From: Adiantum capillus-veneris | Lineage: Eukaryota > Streptophyta > Polypodiopsida > Polypodiales > Pteridaceae | DNA: 64,000 bases | NCBI GenBank assembly: GCA_014529385.2 | Contig: CM043961.1 | Span: 18,084,478-18,148,477, forward strand | Direction: 5' to 3' | Shown: one piece after another, positions 21,404-33,733 of the stretch | How positions within the stretch are numbered: the first letter of the stretch is position 1 | How the letters are laid out: every line of letters starts with the position of its first letter | The notes under the pieces: model-generated | Seen by the model: the letters and a program-made list of their open reading frames with translations, nothing else | Told to the model about the DNA's origin: nothing | The model's database searches: none | Position numbers and translations under genes: made by a program

Positions 21404-21530
21404 CATGAAGCCTCAACTTTCCAATCAAGGGAGTAACAGAGGATTACTATCCCTTGAAAGCTGCATCAGCCGTTACCATATCTCCCATCTCAAAAGCTTG
21501 AATGCCCAACTTGGTGGCCAACTCCGTTGA
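21404..21530 (-). repeat. Gypsy protease fragment inserted in the copia integrase
   Basis: The minus-strand reading gives ATKLGIQAFEMGDM, then AFKG, two stops, and SSVTPLIGKL. This matches the chromovirus gag-protease/pol junction at about 55000-54880. It sits exactly where copia integrase (ACTATGGGCACCCTCC ... AATGCATTTTTGGC) should be continuous. About 127 bp of foreign DNA; no target duplication was seen. Confidence 0.85.
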
Positions 21531-23298
21531 TATATGTCACATGAGGTTAATGCATTTTTGGCTAGTCATGGGTTAAAACACCAATGTACAATACATTATA
21601 CACCACAACAAAATGGTGATGTTGAGAGAAAATATAGGTCGCTTACAAAGATGGCACAATGTATGCTCAAGAGTCAAACTTTACCACATTCGTTTGGATT
21701 GGGATTGTCATGTGTGCTACCCATTTATTTAATAGGTGTCTTACTAAAGCTTTGTAGTCTAGGACTCCTTATGAAGCATGGCATGATAAGAAGACATCTA
21801 TTGATCACATGCACATTTTGGTTGTTTAGCTTATGCTTTGGTGCCACAAAAGCAATGCAAAAATTGGATGATAAGGTTGTCAAATACATTTTTGTTGGTT
21901 ACAATCATAAAAGTAAAGGTTACAGGCTATACCATCCGAAAACAATATGTATCCTGGTTTCACGACATGTTGTATTTGTGGAAGATTTTGTTCAATCTTT
22001 GTTATCATGTACCAGAGATAGTAATGTAAACTCACATGACATTTATGGCACTTTGTTCCTCTTTTTACTGGTGGAAACTTGAATGTAAGTTTTAATGAGG
22101 AAAATGTATAGCCTATGGCGGTTTCAAAAATGTCATTGACTAGCCTAAAACTGATACATATGTACATGATGTACTTCATGTGGAAAGGGTTGAGAATCAA
22201 GAGGCTAGGGGTATGCCAAAATGACTGGTACATACTTTGTGTGAAAATAAATTGGATGCACCTATGTCTAGTCATACTCATTCAGGTTCTCGCCATGCAT
22301 CATATGTGTCAAATTGTTACGCTTTGGCTATTTCTAGTTTATGTGATGCAGAGGAACCTCTTTCTTTCGATGAAGCACAAAATTCAAAAAATCGGATGGT
22401 TGCAATGCATTCAGAATATGATGCACTTATAGAAAATGAATCATGGAATTTATGTGATTTGTCTCCTAGTAAAAAGACCATTGTGGGTTTACAAGTTGAC
22501 ACATAATCCATATGGAAAGATTGATCACTATAAGGCTTGAATTGTTACAAAAGAATATGCACAATACAAAGGCATTGACTATGAAGAGACTTTTTCTCCC
22601 ACTTGTTCTATGAATACTGCTTGTTTTTTGTGTGCATTTGGCGGCTCATTTTGGATAGAATGTACATCAATCAAACATTATTATTGCTTTCTTGAATGGG
22701 TATATATTTGAGGAAGTATATGTAAAGCAACCTCGTAGTTTTGTTAAGAAAGAACAAGAGACAAAAGTATGAAAATGCAAGAAAGTTTTGCATGGGTTGA
22801 AACAGTCTCCTCGTGCTTGGTATGAGAAAGATGACACTCATTTGGTTAAAAAAGGCTTTGAAAATAGTCCAACCAAAATCACTTTATATGTCAAATGTGA
22901 GGGGTGATGTATATCCCATCGTCATTTTGTATTGTAGATGATTTATTGATTGCTAGTCTGAATGAGACACTGTTAAATTCAAGTTTGAATTGAATGCTAC
23001 TTTCAAGATGAAAGTCTTGGAGCTTTTGCATCATTATCTGGGGATACAATTTAAGCATTGTGATGGAGGTATTGCTTTCTGTCAAGCAATATACAGAGAG
23101 ACATTACTATGTAAGTTTGTACTTGAGGATTGCAAACCTATTGCTACTCCAATGAAAACAATTTTAAAATTGAGCCTTCATGATGCTAGAGGTCTTGCGA
23201 ATGTGACTCTTTACCAAATTTCTATGGGATGCATTATTTATGTGTGCAATACAAGGCTAGATATTCAGTTTACGGTCTCTATCATGTCTTGCCTCTAG

Positions 23299-23830
23299 CT
23301 TCCATGGCTCTGTTGAAAAATAGAGAGACATAGGGCACACGTGCTCTGCCCATGCCTAGCCAATGTGGACCTCTCCCACCCCTGCCAATCACGGCCACTA
23401 TCCCCTGCATCTATAGCCCATGGCCCAAGGCCTCTAGTCCTGCCCTACCCAACCTACGCACGGACAAAACATCTGTGTTGACATCTGTGCGCACCACCTA
23501 GCTGGCCTTTAAGTTGCATTTATACATATATATAACAAAAATTGTACGTATAATTTGGTATTATATGTTGTATATCCATATTGTACCTTTATATCCGAAT
23601 AAAACGTATTTTGATCAAAATATGTTTTACTCTATTAAAAAATGGCACCGTGATAGTTTGTTTGAACTACTGCGAGAGTGACTTGTGATAGAGACAGAGA
23701 GAGACCAAGTAGCCACAAGTAATCACTTCTACTTTTTTTTTTCTCTCTCTTACTTTGTATTTGCTAGCGATGTTGTAGTGGAGCATTGCTCACACCTTAG
23801 TGTTAGTTTGCAGGATAGGGCCCTCTCTTT
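23299..23830. other. No gene seen
   Basis: Unique-looking spacer; AT-rich around 23520-23640 with a TA-rich TATATGTTGTATATCC segment, then a pyrimidine tract near 23730. No reading frame is supported. Confidence 0.5.
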
Positions 23831-23835
23831 GGCTG

Positions 23836-24795
23836 TGTTGGCCACCCTGTCACACTGCAAAGAGAGAGAGAGTTTAAACACCCGTCCTTAAGTTGATCCT
23901 CGTGACACACTGCAAGGGGGGTTTAGACTTTAGACGCTTCGTCCTTGACTGTTGCTAACCTCCATGTCGCACTGCATAAGTAGCTTAGGATTTGCAATTC
24001 GATTCCTCGTCTCTGGTTGTTGCTGACCACCATGTCACACTGCAGGGAAGGGTCAGGAATTTTAAATCCTTCATCCTTGGCTACTACTACTGACTACCAC
24101 ATCGCACTACAAGGAGATTGGTTTTAATAGATTCCTTGTCTCTGACTATTGCTGACCACCGTTTCGCACTGTAGGGAGGGGTTAGGCATTTTAAATCCTT
24201 CGTTCTTGGTTGTTGTTGACCATCGCGTCGCACTGCAGGAAGATTGATTTAATAGATTCCCCATCTCTAATTGTTGCTGACCACCACATCGCACTGCAGT
24301 AGGTATTTTAATTCCTTTGTTCCTGTTGTTGATCACCGTGTCGCACTAGACGTTGGATTTAATAAATTCCCCGTCTTTAGATGTTGCTGACCACCGTGTT
24401 GCACTGCAAGGCGGGGTTATGTATTTTAAATCCTTCATTCCTATTTGTTGCTGACCACCGCGTCGCACTTCAGGTTGATTGAATTTAATAAATTCCTTGT
24501 CTCTGAATGATGATGACCATCATTTCGCACTACAGGGAGGGGTTAGGTATTTTAAATCCTCATTCCTAGTTGATGTTGACCACTGCATTGCACTGCAAGT
24601 TGATTGGGTTTAGTAGATTCCCCGTCTCTGGCTATTGTTGACCATCGTGTTGCACTGTAGGGAGGGGTTATGTATTTTAAATCCTTCGTCCCTAGCTACT
24701 GCTGACTACCACATCGCACTGCAGGGAGATTGGTTTTAATAGATTCCTCGTCTCTGACTATTGTTGACCATCGCGTCGCACTGTAAGGGGGAGTT
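23836..24795. repeat. Minisatellite, unit about 62 bp, two alternating variants
   Basis: About 16 copies, marked by TCGCACTGCA or a variant every 52-71 bp, mostly 61-64. In the later half two unit types alternate. Type A contains GATTGGTTTTAATAGATTCC, and type B contains GGGGTTAGGTATTTTAAATC. Both end in TTGCTGACCACCGCGTCGCA. The real repeat is thus about 125 bp. Confidence 0.9.
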
Positions 24796-24959
24796 ATTTT
24801 TTTAATCTTTTGTGGCTGGTTTTTGTTGTTGTTCATGAAATGTTTTTATATTTTTCTATTTGCAATCATTTACATCAAAGTTATATCTATTCTAGCTCTA
24901 CCTTAATTTTATTTGCTTCATGCATTTGCAAGCTTCAGTCATGGTAGAGACAAAGTTAT

Positions 24960-26225
24960 CGCATCAACATCACAAAATCATTTGTGACGCTCTTATTTTA
25001 TCTATCTATGGATCTTTAGACGATCATTTTGATTAGGCATTTTATCCACTTCAGGCAAAGTTCAATGATTTTGTGATTGAACTTGTGGAGCAGTGCTGGC
25101 TGAAACTATGTAATGCATTCCCTGTTTCATTTGACCCAGCTCTATGCACTAATGGAGTTATGCACAACACGGTAAAGCAATTATTGGGCCAAGTCACTAG
25201 AAGCTTTGAGAGTATGGCTCACCCATAAATCAAAGGAATCAGAGAGCAAATGTAGCTTGTGTTACAACTACATTCAAAATTTTAGAGCAAGGATAGGGAC
25301 AAAGGCTCCTCTAAATGTCCTAGGATAGAAGAGGATGTACCTCCTCCTTCAGGTGCCAAGTCCTCAGTTGTACACTTGGATGATACTACATGTCCTCTTG
25401 TCCTACACTTACTTGGGGACCATTCTATCTTTCACCTGCAAGCACCATATTTAGGTGAAGGACATTTTGCAAATGGAAAACAAGTTTCTGTGGCCCATCC
25501 CTTCTTCAAAGATCCTATCTATGTGGCAACAACCTACAAGGACCATATAGGAAGCAAGCCGACTTTACAAACAATTCTAGAGGAAGCAACAACTACTACT
25601 ACCCAACACCGTGGCATGATATTGCCCCATGCTCTTGTTCATTATAGAAAAAGGCCCATGTTGATCTTCAATCTTTGGAATGGAGGTCACTTTGAGCAAT
25701 GGATTCAGGCCTGTCATCATGATGCAAGCAGGCCTGCAATCAGAGAGTTTCATCACACATCTGGCATTGTACAACAGTTCATAGAAAACATTTTACCGAT
25801 CTGCAATGCTCTTTTGCAGACCATGAAATTTGTGCATAGTCATGATTTCATCCACAACGACCTACACACTAGAAATATTCTACTACATTTTAGCGATAGA
25901 AGAGTGTATGCTAGGATCGCGGACAAGGGACAAAGTAGACCATCGAACACTTTGGAAGAATTTCACAAGCTCCTAAATCTCAACCCTCAAACTACAGCTC
26001 AATTCGAACGAGATCATCATGGACTGCCCCTGAAAATGTTAGCACCAATCCTCCTCCTTTCACCAAAGCATCTGATATATATAGTCTGTCATATATTCTT
26101 AAGAGCTTGGTTGCGTGTATTCCAGAGCCCCCTGAGGTTCCCAAGCACATTTTTTTGTGAAATGTAAACAAACATATTGCTAGTGGAAAATTCCCCAAAC
26201 CCTTAGATAGGTCTAAAGTATGGTA
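24960..26225 (+). pseudogene. Protein-kinase-like gene, broken
   Basis: The longest clean frame runs from about 25270 to 26167. It has FIHNDLHTRNILL (near 25847-25885), which matches the kinase catalytic loop HxDxxxxN, followed 11 residues later by RIADKG where DFG is expected. After a one-base shift near 26005 the frame continues RSSWTAPENV (APE motif) and FTKASDIYSLSYIL (helix-F Asp), up to about 26150. Upstream, in the same frame, is a stop-interrupted region (TAG near 25033, TAA near 25229) with LVEQCWLKLCNAFPV. No glycine loop or VAIK lysine is obvious. It resembles fungal and fern-type kinase-like proteins of unknown role. It could be a captured gene fragment or a transposon passenger. 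Confidence 0.6.
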
Positions 26226-26519
26226 TTTAAGCCTTTTTTTGAATGGAGCCCATAATGTTGGCTACCATGGTGTAATCGATTCTAGCTTGAGGCCCGTTTA
26301 AGACAGTAATAATATTTTTTGCCATTGATGGTGTGCAATGTGTGGTGTTATTTCAGACTAGATCTTTAAATGTATTCTCAATTAAGTCTTAATTAAAGTT
26401 CTTCAAGTTAGGGTTTTAAAGTATTTCAAGTCGGATCTATAAAATCCTTTACACTATCTCTCCTTTTTACGTACATATAGACTTTGCTCATTAAAGTTTA
26501 TTGTTTTTTATTTCGGATA

Positions 26520-27275
26520 TGGAAGATCCCGACTAGAATGCACAACAGCCTGATGATCCTTTGCTTAATCACGCATTGGCACAACAAATTTACGAAGAGG
26601 AAGAAATCCGAGTGACTTAAGGAGATCTTAGGGCTTTGGCTGTGTCCTAAGAGAACGAATCAGAACTTCAAGGGGAGGCACTGAATTACAAGCAATACAG
26701 GCAATTGTGCGCAAATCATTTCATACAAAATACATTGTTTCGAGTTAGTGGAAAATTGAAATGCTAAGGCAACTTCTCCCTTAAAAGTTTTAGATTTTCT
26801 ACACACTATACTTGCAAGAAATATTCTTGCAAGATTTATCCAGGTATACAAATCGCCACCAATTTATTGTGTGCAACAATGCTATTGTTATTATGTATTG
26901 CAGCTCAAAGTAGATTGGAATGATCGTCCCACTACAGGAGGCATCGGCAAAGGGCATCTGGCCGAGAAGATTCATGCCCAGGAAGTTAATCAAGAAGACC
27001 CTCCTTGCAAAAGGGGTTACACATATTTTTCCGAGGAAACAACGGTCATTGAGCAGCTCTCAACCCAAGGCATGGATCTGGCAAGTCAAGGAGAGACCCC
27101 AGCCATGTTGCACGCTCGTATAGTAGAGATAGAAAGAAAGTTGACATGGTACAAGGCAAGATATGGGCCTATAATCGAAGAAAAGATAGGCAATGCTGGT
27201 CCAAGCGATTCATTCGGTAATTCAAAATTTTGTGTATCTAATCTTCTAGGAGAGCCAACCTATGATCAAAATTAA
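26520..27275 (+). pseudogene. Decayed spliced gene of unknown function
   Basis: The first part starts MEDPD at 26520, has three in-frame stops (TAG, TAA, TAA) and reads QQPDDPLLNHALAQQIYEEE, an acidic sequence. After an intron-like end TTATGTATTGCAG at about 26902, a clean frame LKVDWNDRPTTGGIGKGHLA continues to the stop at 27273, with QEDPPCKRGYTYF and LHARIVEIERKLTWYKARYG. The latter is helical and charged, possibly a coiled coil. It lies about 300 bp behind the kinase-like pseudogene on the same strand and may belong to the same element or gene. I do not recognise a family. Confidence 0.4.
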
Positions 27276-27474
27276 ATCTCCCAAATAATAATGAGCTCTT
27301 TTGTATCATAAATCTCAAGTTTTGTAACTAAAACCTCTTTTTGATATGTATATCTCTATTTGTTGGAACAAATGAATATGTCGGATGTTGTTGCAATTGT
27401 GTAAGTATTATTTTCTCTCCCTCCCTCTCTCCGACAATGATAAAAAGAAGATGGAGAGAAAGAGAGATAATGAA

Positions 27475-27499
27475 AGAGAGAGAGAGAGAGAGAGAGAGA
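27475..27499. repeat. (GA)n microsatellite
   Basis: About 12 GA repeats within a purine-rich stretch. Confidence 0.9.
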
Positions 27500-27540
27500 T
27501 TGCTCGCATTAAAAGATTAATTGTGAATATAGTACAAACT

Positions 27541-29640
27541 TTATAACTCATCCGTCCCCTCAATCACAGGCACCATGTCATCAATTTCTTCAACATTTGA
27601 ACATTTTGGATCAATGTATTCCAAATTCCATTCCATTTCATCATTAGAGTTGAGCTCATTTGAATTTACTTCATGTGTTTGAAAGCGTATGAATATTTCT
27701 TCAGTGGCACGTGTGGCTAACTTTGCTGGTTTATGCATAAGTCGCATGTTATAAAATACATACACCAAGTTTGCAACTTGTTTAGGACTTAATCGATTTT
27801 GTTTTTCAGTATGCATGAAAGCAAATGAAGACCAATTTCTTTCACAACTACCACTTGAGGCGGAATCAAACAATACTCTCACAGCCACATGTTGAAGTTC
27901 CCCATTTTCTCCACCATACTCCTTCCACCATCGTCTTGATAGCATCTATATGCCAAGGATTGCTAAACATTCCTTCTCTGCTAGTATAGGCCGTCTTCTG
28001 TGTGTATGCCACCTGTCCATCCACATTGTCTAATAGTTGGGTACACATTTTTTTTAATCACTGGTCACTTCATTGTTTGAAGATTGATCGTGTATATAGA
28101 ACTTGGGATCTAAGACGAACCCTACTCCATGTAAAGGAGTATGTAGCTGTTCTTATTGTCTTTTGACAAACAACATCATCATGGATTTCTCTTTTCCTGC
28201 ATAAGATGTACAATATTTTAACTTGCAAGAGGCTTCATGCATGTACCAATACACCCATCCAAATATAGAGGCTTCTTTGTCCACTAATCGTATCAGATGA
28301 GTGAAGGGCTCTATGACAGTGAAAATTTTGTCTACATTTCTCCAAAAAATAGGAGAGTTTACGAGTTGGTAGAATTTGGAAGTAGCAGGTTCATATTTGG
28401 GATAGTTATCAAACCAAATGTCCCATCTTCTATCTACCACTGTTTCAACAAGGGCTGCTTTAACCTGTTGTAGTGTAGAGGGAACGTAATATGCTGTCGC
28501 AAAATGGGTCACAAAAAAAATCTATAAATTTTTGGTTAGGGACTTTGTTTAAACAGAGCGTAAGAAAATGAATGCTCTTTTATAAAATTCACCAAGTGGT
28601 TTGCATCTAGAAGAGTTTCCTTAATAGAAGGAACTTTTCCAAAGTCCTTCAAGAGAAGATTCAAAGTGTGGGCAGCACAAGGAACCCTTGTAATCTTTGG
28701 ATACTTTGCTTCAATTGCTTTTCAAACTACTTTGTAGTAGATGCATTATCTGTGACAATGGCTGTCACATTTTTAGGTCCCCTTGCTCTTCTGAGCGAAC
28801 GCTCATATACACCAGCAAGATATCCACTAGTTTTCTCTTTCAAGGATGTGTCGATCGCTTCAATAAAGATGGATCCTCTTGGACAAGTCAACATCACATT
28901 AATCAACGGTCTCTTTCTGACAATTTGTCCAACCATCTAGAGCGATTGTGCATCCATACTGTGGTACATAATCAAGCATTGTGCACTTTAAAGTATTCTT
29001 TGATGTAGCTTTCACTTTATCTAAATATTTTGTACGCATCTTATTATAATCAGGTACCACAAAGCCCTTCTTCGCTGTGCTCATTAAAGCATCTTTGAAG
29101 ATAGGATTTTGAATGACGTTAAAAGGAATTCCACATGCAACAAATGCTTGCGTCCACTTAAGATGGAGTTCAAGCAACCATTGTTTATCAAATGCCTAAT
29201 GCAAAGTAGAACCACTTGGTGCAAGTTCTCCTCCAGTGTATGCTTCACTTTGGCTTGTGTTATCAGAGCTTGTGGTGCGATTAGAGCTACAAGCCTCAAT
29301 AAAGGATGAATGACACCCTATTTGATTATAAGCAGGGATCAAGGGAGGGTTTTGATCATTCTCGAGTATCATCTCCACGTCCCTAGTTATAGATGGAGCC
29401 AGCATTTTGGGACCACCCTTTTTTTTGCTCTCAAGATGTACTCTCTTTGCCCTGAGCGCCCTCTCAAAAAAAAATTCTTCAATACCTCTAGGGGGTTTTT
29501 TGCAAGATGCCATGTTTCTAGGTATTTTGAACACATGTTCTTTTATCCTGTGTGCATTTTTGCTAAAATTATGGTCGTAGGTCTTCTTACACCTCAACTT
29601 TGATGTAGTCTTTCCACTGACCAATTCATCTACCTAGCTC
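27541..29640 (-). pseudogene. hAT transposase relic (BED, DUF659, dimerisation domain)
   Basis: Minus-strand blocks occur in the order of a plant hAT transposase. A BED-finger-like start lies at 29624-29510 (SGKTTSKLRCKKTYDH, FSKNAHRIKEH), where one finger Cys is lost. The DUF659 region follows at 29177-28727 (FVACGIPFNVIQNPIFKDAL, IALDGWTNCQKE, LINVMLTCPRGSIFIEAID, VTDNAS). The middle is at 28512-28153 (DRRWDIWFDNYPKYEPATSK, FTVIEPFTHLIRLVD). The C-terminal dimerisation domain is at 27945-27541 (RRWWKEYGGENGELQHVAVR, SGSCERNWSSFAFMHTEKQN, LVYVFYNMRLM). At least three frame changes separate them. Terminal inverted repeats and an 8-bp duplication were not found. Confidence 0.85.
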
Positions 29641-29920
29641 ATTTCATATCCTTTCACCGTCTTCTTAAGATCTGCAAACTCAAACAACACTATTTACTAA
29701 GTACGCATGTAAAATCGAACTCTCATACCATTTATGTTACTATATTTGCTATCTTTTTTTTTAAAACATAGATTTTCATTTTCTTTAAATTTTAAATACC
29801 GAAAATAATTTTTTTTCCTATACCTGAATCATAATTAAAAAATCACTTAATCTATCTCAATAACTTCCAAGTAGTTTGAGTAAACTATATACAAAGGAAG
29901 ATATCTTTAAAAATCCTACG
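29641..29920. other. AT-rich spacer
   Basis: No frame or element boundary recognised next to the hAT relic. Confidence 0.4.
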
Positions 29921-29924
29921 TACA

Positions 29925-30350
29925 TTACCTCCAAGTGTGAGCGTAACTCTACACATGGTAGGCAATCAGAATTCACTAATCTAAATCTCTTCTAAGTGTG
30001 AGAATACCTCTACACAAAGCAAGCAGTGCGAGTATTTAATCTACCTAAATTGCCTCCAGTGTGAGTATTACATTACGCATGACAGACAATCATTAGATAA
30101 ATCTGACCTAAGTTAGTTTCGAGTGTGAACATAGTTCAACACAGAGCAAGTAACTACTAACTTTAACTATCTAACTTAAGTTACTTCTAGGTGTGACCAT
30201 AGTTCAACACAAAGCAAATAACTACTAACTTTAACTATCCTAAATCACTTCCAAGTGTGAGTTTCCTCTACACAAGGCAAGCAACCACTAACCACTCTAC
30301 TTAATTTACCGTGCATTGTGAGATATACTTCACACAAAGCAAGTAAACTT
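29925..30350. repeat. Degenerate tandem repeat, period about 62-68 bp
   Basis: Seven copies of a unit containing (C)AAGTGTGAG...CTCAACACAAAGCAAGTAA...ACTTAA, at about 29932, 29994, 30057, 30121, 30189, 30253 and 30313. Copies have diverged unevenly; the two at 30121 and 30189 are closest. Confidence 0.75.
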
Positions 30351-31150
30351 TAAACTCAAAACTCCATAACCTAAAAAAAAACTACATTTAACTAGTTTAA
30401 CTTTTTATTCTAAGCTCTGACTTTTTACTTAAAAGGATAATTGATTACTAAATTTATAAATAATTTTTCAGATTTTTTTAAAATGTTTTAAAGCTCGCCT
30501 AAAGATGAGACAAGGGGGAAGAGAGATCAAATAGAATGCGGAAAATAGTCCATTTTTGCGTATATAAATGGCTACATTTCGATCGAAATAAATATTTCAA
30601 TCGAAATTCTAAAAAATTATAAGATACAATCTTTTTGTTGATGTGGCATTGTATAATATGATCGAATAAAGATAGGTGTCGTATAATACGCCCATTTAAA
30701 TCATATTATATGTACACCATATATCGCACAATGCAACTTAGGCTGACCTCGTTTGTGCTCCTGCCCTCTCTGTGTACCACCGAGCTGACATGGTTAGCCA
30801 TTAGGAGAACTTTGGAGTCACTTTTGGGCCTTCTAAGAAGTTCCACATCATCTTAGAGAGAGAAAATGAAAATGTTAAATAGTATATTTTAGGTGATGCG
30901 TTTTTGCACCAACAACAGCCAAAATGACATTCATTGTTAGGTAGCTTCCGTTTTCTTTTCTTGTCCTTCATTCTCTTGTCAGGAATCTAAATAACCGTAT
31001 GACTAATGATTTGAAACACCAATTTACAAGCGTTTCCTCCAAAAACATAAGCTACAGGAACTCTATCAACTCTAAACATGGGACTATAGTGATTTCAAAC
31101 GCGAGCTTCTAATCCTTCGCTACCAAAACTTGAGATATTTCGTTAGTCAT
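30351..31150. other. No gene seen
   Basis: AT-rich DNA. The segment near 30830 (GGGCCTTCTAAGAAGTTCCA) resembles 20225. This could hold the left end of the element at 31.2-34.2 kb, but I saw no terminal repeat. Confidence 0.4.
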
Positions 31151-31154
31151 AGGA

Positions 31155-33733
31155 ATGGACAACACTTCTTTTCCTGATGAAAAGTACGCACCATTGCAAA
31201 AATGTAGGAAGGAGTCTCTCTTATCCCAACGGGAGAAAGAACTTAGAAGGACAAACAAGAAACATCATTTGGATTTGTGGACCGATGGGCCTAGTTATCC
31301 AAAGGATTCTACAACAAATATGCCACCTCCCTTTGCTAATATCACTAACCTTTTACATTTCATAGGCGATGGCAAGGATGGGCTATTGGGATACACTGAA
31401 CACTTGAAAATGTGAGGATTGAATGTGGAAAGGCAAACAAACCTCCTAGCGATCGAGAACACGTAGTTCAAGAAACTTAATGAAGCATGCTCTCAGAAGA
31501 TTTCATCAAACATAGATACAATCCACATCCTTGAGAAGAAGATCACAAGTTTGCGTGTGAAAGACACTGTGCTTGGGAGTCTAAAAAGAAAACGAGATCT
31601 ATGTAACATAAAGAATATGAAGATTGATAGTGGCGGCCTAAAAAAACAAATAGGAGCTTTAAGGTAGCTCGAAGTTTGGTTCTGCTTTTGTATCATATAT
31701 ATGCTTTACACTTTTTTATTACTGATCATGATGCAAGGTGCTTTCTTTGCAGGTCTTTGCTACATCCAAACTCGAACCGAGTAGGTTCCAATGCCTGTGT
31801 GCATTACAGTCATCTAGTTCCAAAACATGTAGTTGAAGAGATGATAACTCAGAAGAAATTTGATAAATTGAAAGGGAGGCTCTTTACCTTCTTTATGAAG
31901 GAGAATCACTTGGAGCCAATGGAAGTGCAAGCAATACTTGATGAGAGTGGCATCTTGCAGATGGGATACATAGCTCTCTTCAAAGCATTAGCTAAAAAGT
32001 CTCAAAATAATTTACAGAGAGGATCATTGCTTCCAAATCCATCACATGTAAAGGCTACACGTCGACACGTAAACAATGAGGTGTTTGAGAAACTTGGATC
32101 ACCATTCCATATTAAAGCAACATTCATAGGCAAGGGGGGGAGAGAGACACAGTATAACGAGCATAGCAACCTCTTTGTTGATCTTGAAGCATTGCAAAGG
32201 TATCCAGTTCACAACTTTGATATGAGTCGAGAGGAGTGTAATGGGGTTCTCAAGTTTGCTTTGAAGCTTGACCAGTGCAAGGTCCTGAAGAACAGGAAGC
32301 TAGAGAGAGTCACCATTACCATCATGAATAGAGCTTTGGATCCATCAATAACCAAAGAGGACCCAAAATAATATTCTAAATGTGGGTTCATTTGAGGTAT
32401 ATTTGGTTCAATCTATAATAACAGAAATATTGCATATATGGTTCTTGGCTTTATGTTCCTTTTTTTACATAGAGGTCGATAAAGAAGATTTTGAAATCCT
32501 CCATTGGGTTTTTAGTCAAACCTAGATTCCTTCTATCATCAGTGACCAAAGAAACAGAGGTGTGATTTCAATGGAAGGATTTGGTGAATACAAAGTTGAA
32601 TGGCACATCGGGCAGGTGACTTAAAGACTCTTTAAGTGCATGTACAACATAACACACGGTGCATCTGTGGCAAATCCATGTTTATACTGCATGGCTGATG
32701 CACAATCTCTTGAGAGTGTGTAATGGAGTAGAGCTCCCAATAGACATCTTCAAGATAAATCTTTTCGGCATGTGCTTGATATTCCTCTATGTAGAGTTCG
32801 CATTTGTACACTCCATGCACTCTGTAGAATAATTGAAAAGGTGGTTCATTTGTACATATGTTTTGCATGGACCTTAAAGCCAGTGAGTGAGTCAAAAAGA
32901 GTCATGAAAGCATTAGAGGAAGTTCTCTCAAACATTGGTTTGCATGAAGGCAATGTCAAAATCGAAGAGGACCCTAAGATGTCTCAAGGTCGTTATTACA
33001 AGGTACCAAGGAAAGCGTTGATAGGTGGCGTGAAGGCCAGAAGGTTTCTTGGGCTTAGCCTCGAAGAGTCTAATAGAGAGGAGAAGAGAATCCTGTTCAA
33101 CAAATGGAAACTGTTACATAGAGTGGTTAAAGACAATGCTGGTGGTGGGGAAATCCAAAATCACAAGGCAAATGTGTGGAAATCACTTGATAAAATCTTC
33201 CACTACTTTGAGCAGCATTCGTAAGACAAAAGTAAGCTCATAACATTTCAAGCAACCTTGCTGGATTGGAAGAAGGCATAGCTGGCCGGGTGGGGTGGGC
33301 AACATATCACTCATTACATGGTGAGTGAGCACGTTCCATATGCAAACAACATATGCTCCATAAATCCCTACTCTACTCACCATTTTGTTTTATTCCAATG
33401 CAGCACATATTGTTCAACCATGGTCCATAGTTTTCCAAAACATATGGCTCGTTGTCAATATGGTCCACACAAGGCATGGAAAAGGCCCACTACATGGCAA
33501 GAATAGGTTATTTTAAGCACACCAGACACGGGGGAGGCAAAGATAGAGCCAATAGCCTATCAGTGTTACACCGATGGACTTATAGACGACTTATACATAG
33601 AGCAAGGCAGAAGGAGATTCTTAAGAGTTCAAAAATTACAACTCATCCACAAAGAGAGGAAGCAAAGGGCTTGGGGAAACTCAAATGCGGGGGAGCGCCA
33701 TGCGAGGTGGCGACAGTCACGAGTCCGGAGTGA
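31155..33733 (+). pseudogene. Unclassified transposase-like gene, multi-exon, broken
   Basis: It starts MDNTSFPDEKYAPLQKCRKE at 31155. After a frame change there is a charged helical stretch (IDTIHILEKKITSLRVKD). A likely intron (about 31665-31752, AG/GTAGCT to TTTGCAG) joins to SLLHPNSNRVGSNACVHYSH. The longest clean block follows to 32371 with LFTFFMKENHLEPMEVQAIL and DESGILQMGYIALFKALAKK. Further pieces, split by stops, are EYKVEWHIGQVT, then TLKCMYN-like RLFKCMYNITHGA, NPCLYC (near 32690), VLDIPLCRVRICTLHALCRI at 32770-32835, LSNIGLHEGNVKIEEDPK and IGGVKARRFLGL to 33224. The last piece is YFKHTRHGGGKDRANSL at 33510-33570. The G-x-PC-x-YC block and a terminal HTRHGGG block resemble uncharacterised transposase-like proteins of plants and animals. 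I cannot assign a named superfamily. Confidence 0.6.

Larger units (their letters stand above)
21092..23298 (+). pseudogene. pol: Copia C1 pol remnant (integrase, RT)
   Basis: Integrase core starts near 21140 (SDVCGAMKTSSLGNYMYFLT). It is broken by a 49-bp tandem duplication and a gypsy-derived insert, and resumes at 21534 with EVNAFLASHGLKHQ and YTPQQNGDVERKYRSL. Around 21890 it has FVGYNHKSKGYRLYHPKT, and at 22380-22480 NRMVAMHSEYDALIENESW. RT pieces follow to 23290 (KQSPRAWYEK near 22800, LHHYLGIQFKHCD near 23025, IYVCNTRLDIQFTVS near 23250). Frameshifts and stops occur throughout. RNase H and the 3' LTR are missing beyond 23298. The same family is better preserved on the minus strand at 60.2-64 kb. 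Confidence 0.85.
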
